From ATZT02 sp046048135 (GTDB lineage: Bacteria; Actinomycetota; Actinomycetes; S36-B12; UBA5976), in assembly GCA_046048135.1 (NCBI GenBank), contig JBJOGR010000044.1, positions 1-64,000 on the forward strand: DNA of 64,000 bases, in the 5' to 3' direction. The notes beneath the pieces were generated by a model. The model worked only from the letters and a program-made list of their open reading frames with translations. It was not told the origin of the DNA and made no database searches. The position numbers were made by a program, and so were the translations under genes. Shown one piece after another: positions 53,947 to 61,605 of the stretch. Every line of letters begins with the position of its first letter. Positions within the stretch are counted from its first letter, which is position 1.

Positions 53947-54168
53947 TTAGCCAGCAAAACCTACACGACGTGGTTCGGAAGCCCCAATTTCAACAAAGGT
54001 CAAACGTTCTCCCGGGATTAAAATTTTTCTTCCTTTGTCATCAATTAATGACAATAAAGTTTTATTTTTTACCGCATTTTCTATTTCTTTAGTAATTTCT
54101 TCAGCTGAAGATTTTGTTTCAAAAATTACTTCTCTAGCGCTATCTTGAACACCAATTCGTACTTCCAT
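53947..54168 (-). CDS. DUF3107 family small protein
   Basis: 73 residues beginning MEVRIGVQDSAREVIFET and ending EPRRVGFAG, the conserved ends of DUF3107, a small actinobacterial family (TB9.4) of unknown role. ATG at 54168 is chosen because AAAGG lies 6 nt upstream and the family begins at this residue. TATATT near 54205 is a possible -10. Probably cotranscribed with the hydrolase. Confidence 0.85.
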   Translation of the reverse strand: MEVRIGVQDSAREVIFETKSSAEEITKEIENAVKNKTLLSLIDDKGRKILIPGERLTFVEIGASEPRRVGFAG

Positions 54169-54278
54169 TTGGACCTTTTGTCTCCTAAATTCTCGTACTT
54201 CCAACAATATAAGTATTCAAGCACTCCTGCATCCTCTAGGTTTGCGGCTTATCTTGTGCTGACCTAAAGTGAATAATT

Positions 54279-55163
54279 ATGTTAGAAACCAATGTTTTGA
54301 CCAGTAATTCATCAATCAGAGTCAGAAGAGCAAACGAAGGTGCTTCTGAAAAAGTATTGATGCTGCATGGACTTGGTGGCACAGGACTTAATTGGAAACA
54401 TTTAATAAATACTTTTGATTCCTCATTTGATATTTTGGCTCCTGATTTTCCTGGTTTTGGTTTATCAACTCCAATGACTAATAAGAGTTATCATCCTAAA
54501 GATTTTGCCTCAAGTATGGCTGAAGTTGTAATTAACCAATTTGGAAATCAAAAGGTACATTTATTTGGTAATTCCCATGGCGGATCTGTTGCTGTGCATT
54601 TTGCGGTTATGTTTCCAGAATTAACCAAATCATTAACATTAATTTCTCCAGCTTTACCTGATCTCTTTCTAAAATTAAGCGCTTCTCCAGTAATTCTTTC
54701 AGCAATTCCTGGAGTGGGCGAAAAGTTACTAGAAAAATATCAAGAACTTTCCATGGAAGAAAGAGCAAAAAACACAATTAATCAATGTTTTTATGACATC
54801 ACTCATGGAGAAAAAATTTGGCTTGATGATTTATTGCACGAAATGAAAGATCGTCAAGGTCAAACCTACATAAATGAATTAACACTATCCACTTTGAGAA
54901 ATCTATTAAAAACTTATTTTGATTTTTCTTCAACGAATCCCTGGCAATTGGCCAAAAATATAAAACAACAGTCACTATTTATTTATGGAGCTAAAGATAA
55001 ACTTGTGCACCCAAAAGCAGCACATGTTGTCCATAAATATTTTGAAAACTCAAAAGTCTTAGTTTTACCTAGGATTGGCCATGTGGCACACATTGAAAAA
55101 CCTCAAGCCGTGAGGGATTTCTTTTACAAGCACCACTTTTCAAACCTCTTAGTAACGGAGTAA
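54279..55163 (+). CDS. Alpha/beta hydrolase
   Basis: 294 residues. MLHGLGGTGLNWKHL (oxyanion), nucleophile in LFGNSHGGSVA (Ser near 99), Asp in YGAKDKLVHPKAA, and His in PRIGHVAHIEKP: a complete triad. It resembles esterases and MhpC-type hydrolases; substrate unknown. TAAAGT 8 nt before the ATG fits a near-leaderless promoter. It lies 37 nt upstream of the PuuA-like gene and may belong with it. Confidence 0.82.
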   Translation: MLETNVLTSNSSIRVRRANEGASEKVLMLHGLGGTGLNWKHLINTFDSSFDILAPDFPGFGLSTPMTNKSYHPKDFASSMAEVVINQFGNQKVHLFGNSHGGSVAVHFAVMFPELTKSLTLISPALPDLFLKLSASPVILSAIPGVGEKLLEKYQELSMEERAKNTINQCFYDITHGEKIWLDDLLHEMKDRQGQTYINELTLSTLRNLLKTYFDFSSTNPWQLAKNIKQQSLFIYGAKDKLVHPKAAHVVHKYFENSKVLVLPRIGHVAHIEKPQAVRDFFYKHHFSNLLVTE

Positions 55164-55200
55164 TGTTTAGGCCACAAGAAGTCGAAGAGGGTGTGTTCTT

Positions 55201-56583
55201 ATGGCGGGAAATATCAAACAATCAGCAAGTGCTCCATTAAAAGTTGCACAACTAGAAGCAGACATAAAATCAGGAAAAATTGACACAGTAATTGTTGGTA
55301 TTACTGACATGCAAGGCCGTTTGCAAGGTAAAAGAATACATGCACCTTTCTTTTTAAAAGACACTATGAATCATGGAACAGAAGGTTGTAATTATTTATT
55401 AGCAGTTGATGTTGATATGAATACAGTTTCTGGTTTTGCAATGAGCTCTTGGGATTCAGGTTATGGCGACATGGTGATGGCGCCTGACTATGACACTCTT
55501 CGCTACATTCCCTGGCTTCCAGGTACTGCCATGGTTTTAGCTGATTTATTAAAAACTGATCACACAGATGTTTATGCATCCCCTAGACAAATTTTAAAGA
55601 AACAAATTAACAGATTAAAAGAACACAAACTTGTTCCTTACGTAGGAACAGAATTAGAATTTATAGTTTTTAAAGACACTTACGAAGAAGCATGGAATAA
55701 AGGCTACAAGGATTTAATTCCTGGAAATCAATACAACGTTGATTATTCACTTCTTGGCACTACACGTGTTGAAGGTTTACTAAGAGCAATTCGTTTAGGA
55801 ATGGATGGTGCAGGTCTAGAAGTTGAATCTGCAAAAGGTGAATGCAATTTTGGTCAGCATGAAATTGCTTTTAGATTTAAAGATGCATTGACCACAGCAG
55901 ATAATCATGTGATCTACAAATTAGGTGCTAAAGAAATAGCAGCTGAACAAAATATGTCTTTAACTTTCATGGCAAAGTTTAATGAACGTGAAGGAAGTTC
56001 CTGTCACATTCATTTATCTGTGCGTGGAGAAAATGATGAACCTGTTATGGCCGATGATAAAGATTCTCAAGGATTAAGTGCTTTAGGAAAATCTTTTATT
56101 GCAGGACAACTTAAATATATGCGAGAAATGACACTATTTTTTGCTCCAAATATTAATTCCTATAAACGTTATGTAGAAGGTTCATTTGCACCAACTGCCA
56201 TGAAGTGGGGAAGAGACAATAGAACTTGTTCTATTCGCTTAGTAGGACATGGTCATTCACTTCGTTTTGAAAACAGAGTTCCAGGTGGAGATGTAAATCC
56301 ATATCTAGCAGAAGCTGCCATGATTGCAGCAGGAATTGCAGGAATCGAAGAGAAACTAACTTTGGAACCAGCATTTGAAGGAAATGCTTATGTTTCAGAT
56401 GCAGTTAGAGTTCCTTCCACATTGACAAAAGCTGCAGATCTTTGGGAAAAGAGTGATTTTGTTGCCAAAGTATTTGGTCAAGAAGTTAAAGACCACTATT
56501 TAAATATGGCTAGAGTTGAAATAGCAGCATTTGATAGAAGCATTACTGATTGGGAGAGATTCAGAAGCTTCGAAAGAATGTAG
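55201..56583 (+). CDS. Glutamine synthetase-like gamma-glutamylpolyamine synthetase
   Basis: 460 residues of the GlnA3/PuuA class. ITDMQGRLQGKRI (N-terminal beta-grasp), YVGTELEFIVF (catalytic Glu), SAKGECNFGQHEIAF, SSCHIHLS and NSYKRYVEGSFAPT are the synthetase motifs. Lacks the C-terminal adenylylation Tyr region of true GlnA. In PuuA/GlnA3 the amine accepting glutamate is putrescine or another polyamine; the aldehyde dehydrogenase downstream and the PuuD-like hydrolase in this cluster support that reading. GAGGG lies about 10 nt before the ATG. Confidence 0.85.
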   Translation: MAGNIKQSASAPLKVAQLEADIKSGKIDTVIVGITDMQGRLQGKRIHAPFFLKDTMNHGTEGCNYLLAVDVDMNTVSGFAMSSWDSGYGDMVMAPDYDTLRYIPWLPGTAMVLADLLKTDHTDVYASPRQILKKQINRLKEHKLVPYVGTELEFIVFKDTYEEAWNKGYKDLIPGNQYNVDYSLLGTTRVEGLLRAIRLGMDGAGLEVESAKGECNFGQHEIAFRFKDALTTADNHVIYKLGAKEIAAEQNMSLTFMAKFNEREGSSCHIHLSVRGENDEPVMADDKDSQGLSALGKSFIAGQLKYMREMTLFFAPNINSYKRYVEGSFAPTAMKWGRDNRTCSIRLVGHGHSLRFENRVPGGDVNPYLAEAAMIAAGIAGIEEKLTLEPAFEGNAYVSDAVRVPSTLTKAADLWEKSDFVAKVFGQEVKDHYLNMARVEIAAFDRSITDWERFRSFERM

Positions 56584-56623
56584 TTATAAAGTAATTTAAT
56601 CAAGAATTTAAGGGGTTAATAAA

Positions 56624-57988
56624 TTGACGACTTTGCATGATGTTATTTCTCCAATCAATGAGCAAAAGCTGACTCAAGTTCCAGCACTTTCTGCATCTCA
56701 GACAGTTGAGGCAATTACTAGATCGCAAAAAGCATTTGAATCTTGGAAAAAAGTTTCACCTGCTGATAGAGCTAAATTACTAAGAAATTTTGCAAGTAAA
56801 GTTGAGGCAAATATTGAAGTTTTAGCAAAACTAGAAGTTGAAAATGCAGGTCACACAATTGGTAATGCCAGATGGGAAGCAAATAACGTAGTTAATGTTT
56901 TGAATTACTACGCAGGTGCTCCTGAAAGATTATTTGGAAGACAAATTCCAGTACCTGGTGGAGTTGATGTAACTTTTAGAGAACCAATTGGAGTTGTTGG
57001 AGTTATTGTTCCTTGGAATTTTCCAATGCCAATTGCCGGATGGGGATTTGCGCCGGCACTTGCCGCAGGTTGCACAGTTGTATTAAAACCTGCAGAAGTT
57101 ACACCTTTAACTGCTATGAAGTTAGCCGAATTGGGTTTAGAAGCAGGACTTCCTGAAAATGTTTTCCAAGTTGTAACAGGTGCTGGAAAAATAGTTGGAG
57201 AAACTTTAGTTCAAGATCCAAGAGTTAGAAAAATAGTTTTCACAGGTTCTACAGAAATTGGTACACAGATTATGGCTAAATGTGCACCAAATGTTAAAAG
57301 AGTAACTCTGGAATTAGGTGGTAAATCTGCCAACGTTATTTTTGCTGATTCAGATTTAGAAAAAGCAGCAGCTAGTGCTCCTGGATCTGTATTTGATAAT
57401 GCTGGACAAGATTGTTGTGCCAGATCTAGATTATTGATTGAAAAAAGTGCATTCGATAAATTTATGCCGCTTTTGGAAAAAGCAGTTAAGTCTTTTAAGT
57501 GCGCAGATCCATTTGATGCTTCAACTGAAATGGGACCACTTATTACTAAAGCTCACATGGAGAAAGTTGCTTCATATGTAGATGAATCATTGGTTGCCTT
57601 TAGAGGAAGTGCACCATCTGGTTCTGGTTTTTGGTTTCCTCCCACTGTTTTACATATACAAGATAGAAATCATCGAGCACTAAAAGAAGAGATTTTTGGA
57701 CCAGTTGTTTCTGTAGTCACATTTGAAGACGAAGAAGATGCAATTAATTTGGCGAATGATTCCGAATTTGGATTAAGTGGTTCTATCTGGACCAACAATG
57801 GTGCTAAAGCTTTAAGAGTTGCCCGTGGAATTGAAAGTGGCAACCTTTCTGTTAACTCTCATTCATCAGTTAGATATTGGACTCCATTTGGTGGGTTTAA
57901 AAAATCAGGTTTGGGACGTGAATTAGGTCCAGATGCACTAAACGCGTTTACCGAAGAAAAAAACGTATTTATAAATACAGAGATATAA
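56624..57988 (+). CDS. Aldehyde dehydrogenase (PuuC-like)
   Basis: 454 residues, NAD(P)-dependent. PWNFPMPIAGWGFAPALAAG (cofactor site), FTGSTEIG, LELGGKSANVIF (catalytic Glu) and FDNAGQDCCARSR (catalytic Cys) are all present, and KKSGLGRELG near the C-terminus. In a polyamine route it would oxidise gamma-glutamyl-aminobutyraldehyde. TTG start after GGGG. Followed after 12 nt by the SDR gene with AAGGAG upstream. Confidence 0.9.
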   Translation: MTTLHDVISPINEQKLTQVPALSASQTVEAITRSQKAFESWKKVSPADRAKLLRNFASKVEANIEVLAKLEVENAGHTIGNARWEANNVVNVLNYYAGAPERLFGRQIPVPGGVDVTFREPIGVVGVIVPWNFPMPIAGWGFAPALAAGCTVVLKPAEVTPLTAMKLAELGLEAGLPENVFQVVTGAGKIVGETLVQDPRVRKIVFTGSTEIGTQIMAKCAPNVKRVTLELGGKSANVIFADSDLEKAAASAPGSVFDNAGQDCCARSRLLIEKSAFDKFMPLLEKAVKSFKCADPFDASTEMGPLITKAHMEKVASYVDESLVAFRGSAPSGSGFWFPPTVLHIQDRNHRALKEEIFGPVVSVVTFEDEEDAINLANDSEFGLSGSIWTNNGAKALRVARGIESGNLSVNSHSSVRYWTPFGGFKKSGLGRELGPDALNAFTEEKNVFINTEI

Positions 57989-58000
57989 GGAGAAAATATC

Positions 58001-58765
58001 TTGAAAAGACTAGAAGGAAGAGTTGCCACAATTACTGGTGGCGGTTCAGGTATCGGTAGAGCAACTGCAATTCGATTTGCATCTGAAGGTGCTCATGTAG
58101 TTATTGCTGACATGGATGAAAAAAATGGACAAAGTGTGGCAAATGAAGTTAATGGCACATTCATAAAGTGCAATGTCACAGATAAGCAAAGTGTTGATAA
58201 TTTATTTGCTGAAGTCTTCAAAAAGTTTGGCAAAATTGATATTGCGTTTAACAATGCTGGCATTTCTCCACCAGATGATGATTCAATTTTGATTACCGAA
58301 CTTGAAGCTTGGGATAAAGTTCAATTAGTCAATTTGACTTCAGTTTATTTATGCTGCAAAGCAGTATTGCCTTACATGTTAGAAGCTAAAAAGGGTTCAA
58401 TTATTAATACCGCTTCTTTCGTGGCCACTTTGGCGGCTGCAACTTCTCAAATTTCTTACACTGCATCTAAAGGTGGAGTGCTTGCAATGACAAGAGAACT
58501 TGGTGTGCAATTTGCTCGCGAAGGAGTTCGAGTTAACGCTTTATCTCCGGGGCCAATCAATACTCCACTTTTGCAAGAATTGTTTGCTAAAGACAAAGAA
58601 AGAGCACAACGTCGTTTAGTTCACATCCCAATGGGCAGATTTGGTGAAGCTCACGAAATTGCAGCAGCTGTTGCATTCTTAGCAAGTGATGATTCATCAT
58701 TTATTACTGCATCAAATTTCTTAGTTGATGGTGGAATTACAGGAGCTTATGTAACACCGCTATAA
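58001..58765 (+). CDS. Short-chain dehydrogenase/reductase
   Basis: 254 residues, classical SDR: TGGGSGIGRATA (11-22), DMDEK end of strand 2 (NAD preference), NNAGIS, catalytic Ser in TASFVATLA, Tyr-x3-Lys in YTASKGG, and a PGPINTPL loop. Annotated relatives are 3-oxoacyl-ACP-reductase-like; the substrate is unknown. AAGGAG lies 8-9 nt before the TTG start. The end lies in a palindrome shared with the convergent kinase gene. Confidence 0.88.
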   Translation: MKRLEGRVATITGGGSGIGRATAIRFASEGAHVVIADMDEKNGQSVANEVNGTFIKCNVTDKQSVDNLFAEVFKKFGKIDIAFNNAGISPPDDDSILITELEAWDKVQLVNLTSVYLCCKAVLPYMLEAKKGSIINTASFVATLAAATSQISYTASKGGVLAMTRELGVQFAREGVRVNALSPGPINTPLLQELFAKDKERAQRRLVHIPMGRFGEAHEIAAAVAFLASDDSSFITASNFLVDGGITGAYVTPL

Positions 58766-58777
58766 ATTTATAGCGGT
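58756..58777. terminator. 22-bp perfect palindrome holding both convergent stop codons
   Basis: ACCGCTATAAA with TTTATAGCGGT (58756-58766 with 58767-58777), no unpaired bases in between. The SDR gene and the PfkB gene both end CCG CTA TAA (Pro-Leu-stop) inside it. Symmetric, so it could act as a tail-less terminator in both directions. Confidence 0.55.
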
Positions 58778-59631
58778 CTTGCTCCACTAATTCTTACAGA
58801 TTTTGCACCTAATTGGTTTGCTTTTTTTAAAGTAATTTGTGGTTCATCTTTGTTGATAACACTTACTAAAAATCCTGCTGCAAAAGCATCTCCTGCTCCA
58901 ATTAAATCAACAACTTCTACTGGTTCAGGAATATCTTTTATTTCAAATTCATTAGAAATCCATAGACTTTCTTTACTTCCTTGTTTCAAAATCAGATTTT
59001 TACATAAAGATTTTATTTCTGATATGTCACCTAGAACTTCAGCTTCATCTTTATTTGCAAATAGATAATCCCATAAAGCAAGATCTTTTAATGCATTAAA
59101 ACCATCATTATCAATTAAAGGCTGACTTGAGGCAACATCAACAGAAGTTTTTAATCCATGCTCTTTAGAAACTTTAATTATTTCACCAATTGCCTTTTTA
59201 GTTTTTTTTCTCAATAAACTGTAGGCAGAAATATGAATTATTTCTGCCTGACTAAACCAATCTTTAGGGATATCTTCACTTGATAAGTAAACATTTGCAC
59301 CAGGATCTGGAAACATTGTTCTTTCCCCTGTGGCATCAATTAAAATGGCACAGCTTCCACTTGCGACATTGTTAGTTTTAACTAAATTTAATTTTAGATT
59401 AGGCCTATTAAGTTCTTCTAAAATTATTTTTCCTGTGTTGTCATTACCAATTCTTGCCACTAGTCCAACTTCTAAGTTTTGAGTTGAAGCCCAAACTGCG
59501 GTATTGGTAGCAGATCCTCCACCTTGCATTTTTATATTTGCTTGAGTATCTGAACCAAAAGCTATTTCATCTTTATGAGATATCAAGATGTCTTGCATGA
59601 CATCTCCTACGAAAATGATTTTTACAGTCAT
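58768..59631 (-). CDS. psuK: PfkB family kinase, probable pseudouridine kinase
   Basis: 287 residues, ribokinase fold: GGGSATNTAVWAS (substrate site, about 37-49) and DLIGAGDAFAAGFL (anion hole and catalytic Asp near 250). PfkB kinases beside psuG phosphorylate pseudouridine, and the start here (ATG) overlaps the psuG stop, so that role is likely; ribokinase-like activity on another sugar cannot be excluded from sequence alone. Confidence 0.78.
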   Translation of the reverse strand: MTVKIIFVGDVMQDILISHKDEIAFGSDTQANIKMQGGGSATNTAVWASTQNLEVGLVARIGNDNTGKIILEELNRPNLKLNLVKTNNVASGSCAILIDATGERTMFPDPGANVYLSSEDIPKDWFSQAEIIHISAYSLLRKKTKKAIGEIIKVSKEHGLKTSVDVASSQPLIDNDGFNALKDLALWDYLFANKDEAEVLGDISEIKSLCKNLILKQGSKESLWISNEFEIKDIPEPVEVVDLIGAGDAFAAGFLVSVINKDEPQITLKKANQLGAKSVRISGARPL

Positions 59632-60527
59632 TATTTTGCGATAGCTACTGCGATTTGCGCAGCAAGTTGAGCATTACTTTTAACTAAGGCCACATTTGCC
59701 TTTAATGATTGACCTTGAGATTCAGAATGCATTAGACCTAGAAGAAATGGAGTCACAGCTTTGCCTGAAATATTTTGCTCTTTAGCTAATTTCATTCCTT
59801 TTTCTAATATTTTTTGTTCTAGTTGCGGATCAAATTCATCTTCTTTATTAATAGGATTTGCAATTAGTACTGATTCTGAGAAGTTATTTGTTTTTCTAAA
59901 TTTAAATATTTCTGCTACCTCTTCAACTTTGTCTACTTTTTCTCCGATATCAAAACCTGAATCTTTAATCCAAAATCCTGGAAAATCATTGGTTTTCCAA
60001 CCATAAACTGGCACATGCCAAGTTTCCAATCTTTCTAACGTTGCCGATACATCCAAAATAGATTTAATTCCACTTGATACAACCACAATTGGAATTTGAG
60101 CTAAGGCTGTAATGTCACCTGATTCATCGAATGTTTCTATTGAGCCTTTATGAACTCCACCTAATCCACCTGTTGCAAAGGTTGTGATTCCACTTAAATG
60201 TGCAATCCAAGCTGTACTTGCCACAGTTGTTGCTCCAGATTGTTTTCTGGTTACACAATGAGCAATATCGCGAATACCTAGTTTTAAAATATTGGGATCC
60301 GTTGCAACTTGAGTCAATTGGTTTTCATCTAAACCAACACATATTTCTCCATTTAAAATTGCAATGGTTGCAGGAACTGCTCCTTGTTCGATAACAACTT
60401 GTTCAATTTCTTGGGCGATTTTGAAATTATCAGGACGAGGTAATCCATGGGCAATAATTGTTGATTCTAATGCCACAATTGCTTTTTTGTCATTTAATGC
60501 TTCTTGAACTTTCGAACTTATTTTCAT
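59631..60527 (-). CDS. psuG: Pseudouridine-5'-phosphate glycosidase
   Basis: 298 residues. Splits the C-C glycosidic bond of pseudouridine 5'-phosphate to uracil and ribose 5-phosphate. Family motifs: ALESTIIAHGLPRPDN (19-34), GATTVASTAWIAHL, FATGGLGGVHKG, VVVSSGIKSILDVSATLE (catalytic Lys region) and NPINKEDEF. Start overlaps the end of the PuuD-like gene by 4 nt, its stop overlaps the kinase start by 1 nt: a tight three-gene operon. Confidence 0.93.
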   Translation of the reverse strand: MKISSKVQEALNDKKAIVALESTIIAHGLPRPDNFKIAQEIEQVVIEQGAVPATIAILNGEICVGLDENQLTQVATDPNILKLGIRDIAHCVTRKQSGATTVASTAWIAHLSGITTFATGGLGGVHKGSIETFDESGDITALAQIPIVVVSSGIKSILDVSATLERLETWHVPVYGWKTNDFPGFWIKDSGFDIGEKVDKVEEVAEIFKFRKTNNFSESVLIANPINKEDEFDPQLEQKILEKGMKLAKEQNISGKAVTPFLLGLMHSESQGQSLKANVALVKSNAQLAAQIAVAIAK

Positions 60528-61213
60528 TTTTTACAAGCTTTAACTAAAGCTTCAAATAATCTTTTATCTTCACTCATTTCAGGATGCCACTGTACTCCGA
60601 GAGAAAATTTTCTGTTTGTGTCTTCTAAGACTTCAATTGTGTCATCTTCTGCCCAGCCGGTAATTGTTAAGTTTCCTGGATTTTCTACTGCTTGATGATG
60701 AGAAGAATTAACAATGGTTTCAGTGGAATTTAATATTTTTGAGATTAACGAGTCTTTAGTAAATCGAGCACCATGATTTACAAATTGAGCAGGAGCTGGG
60801 CGATGATTTAATTTTGTAACATCTGGTAAATGTTGAATTAAAGTTCCACCTTCACTAACCGCCATAATTTGTAAACCTCGACAAATTCCAAGAAAAGGTA
60901 AATCAATTTCTTTAGCTTTTTTATATAAACTTATTTCTCCCGCATCTCTTGCAATTCTTGGTTTATCACTAGTCTCATGTGGATTTTGCTTATAAAGTCT
61001 TGCATCAATGTCTGCACCACCTGCAATTATTAATCCATCTAATTTTTCTAAAACATGAGAACCTTGCTCATCAGGTGGAAGTATTACGGCACGACCACCA
61101 CTTTGTGTAACTGAAGAAACATATTCAAAAGGTAAAACTGCTGCAGTGATATCCCAAGCGCCCCACTTGGCAGGTTCGACGTAACAAGAAATTCCTATAA
61201 CTGGTGAATACAT
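60524..61213 (-). CDS. Gamma-glutamyl-gamma-aminobutyrate hydrolase family protein (PuuD-like)
   Basis: 229 residues, class I glutamine amidotransferase fold (peptidase C26). Nucleophile Cys111 in LGICRGLQ, His and Glu near 210 and 212 in GVQWHPEM, and GGADIDARLY of the family. Would release GABA from gamma-Glu-GABA, the last step of the Puu route begun by the synthetase at 55201-56583. ATG at 61213 is chosen because MYSPVIGISCY matches the family start; a longer reading adds ten unrelated residues. Confidence 0.86.
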   Translation of the reverse strand: MYSPVIGISCYVEPAKWGAWDITAAVLPFEYVSSVTQSGGRAVILPPDEQGSHVLEKLDGLIIAGGADIDARLYKQNPHETSDKPRIARDAGEISLYKKAKEIDLPFLGICRGLQIMAVSEGGTLIQHLPDVTKLNHRPAPAQFVNHGARFTKDSLISKILNSTETIVNSSHHQAVENPGNLTITGWAEDDTIEVLEDTNRKFSLGVQWHPEMSEDKRLFEALVKACKK

Positions 61214-61247
61214 GAATGTAGTCTTGCATAACTTTATTTTCATTCAA

Positions 61248-61273
61248 TGGGAGTGATTAAGAAACCACTCCCA
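61248..61273 (-). terminator. Hairpin between the tRNA and the PuuD-like gene
   Basis: Perfect 8-bp stem TGGGAGTG with CACTCCCA (61248-61255, 61266-61273), 10-nt loop. It lies directly 3' of the minus-strand tRNA and may end its transcript; no T-run follows. Confidence 0.4.
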
Positions 61274-61280
61274 CCGAGTG

Positions 61281-61353
61281 AGCCGTTGATGGGATTTGAA
61301 CCCACACTTTTTCCCTGCGAGTGGAAATGCTCTTTCCTTTGAGCTACAGCGGC
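61281..61353 (-). tRNA. tRNA-like gene with a noncanonical anticodon loop (tRNA-Thr-like body)
   Basis: A 73-nt cloverleaf: acceptor GCCGCTG with CAACGGC (one C-A mismatch at the fifth pair), discriminator T, D-stem GCTC with GAGC and loop AAAGGAAA, T-arm GTGGG-TTCAAAT-CCCAT. With the stem TTTCC/GGGAA the 7-nt anticodon loop is ACTCGCA, which lacks the nearly invariant U33 (C instead); with TTTCC/GGAAA the loop has 8 nt and shows CT-CGC-AG. The body recalls actinobacterial tRNA-Thr(CGU), in which the loop is CTCGTAA. It could be a decaying tRNA or one with an unusual loop. CCA is not encoded. Confidence 0.55.
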
Positions 61354-61452
61354 GTTTTAATAGATTTACATTTTGAAAACCTTCTTAAAAAAATTAAATA
61401 TTTTTTGTTAATAACTCATGGTTGTGGATTAAGTCAAAAGACGTACAAAAGA

Positions 61453-61481
61453 TTGACAGGTCTTTTTTAAAATGTCAGAAT
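61453..61481 (+). promoter_or_regulatory. Strong -35/-10 promoter
   Basis: TTGACA (61453-61458), 17-nt spacer, CAGAAT (61476-61481) with an extended TG (61473-61474). The best sigma-70-type match in the window; predicted start near 61488. Confidence 0.6.
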
Positions 61482-61487
61482 TAACGT

Positions 61488-61556
61488 GCGAGTGGAATTT
61501 AAATTATCCTTTGAGACTTTCCCATTTGGCCCCGTGAAAGCGGGGCCAAATCATTT
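61488..61556 (+). ncRNA. Putative small RNA or leader transcript of about 70 nt
   Basis: Bounded by the TTGACA-17-CAGAAT promoter upstream and by an 11-bp GC-rich terminator (61524-61551 plus T-run) downstream. No ORF with a start and ribosome binding site lies inside. It could be a free small RNA or the conditionally terminated leader of the MoeZ-like gene 50 nt further on, which however has its own leaderless promoter. Unrecognised family. Confidence 0.4.
61524..61556 (+). terminator. Intrinsic terminator
   Basis: Perfect 11-bp stem ATTTGGCCCCG with CGGGGCCAAAT (61524-61534, 61541-61551), loop TGAAAG, then CATTTTT. It shares the TTGGCCCC core with the terminator at 8231-8266. Confidence 0.8.
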
Positions 61557-61593
61557 TTACAAGTCTTGCAAGATTTAAAAAACATTTATGCTC

Positions 61594-61599
61594 TACGGT
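61594..61599 (+). promoter_or_regulatory. -10 box TACGGT (leaderless) of the moeZ-like gene
   Basis: TACGGT, spacer 6 nt to the GTG at 61606. This excludes the ATG at 61588 as the start. Confidence 0.55.
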
Positions 61600-61605
61600 A
61601 GTAGT

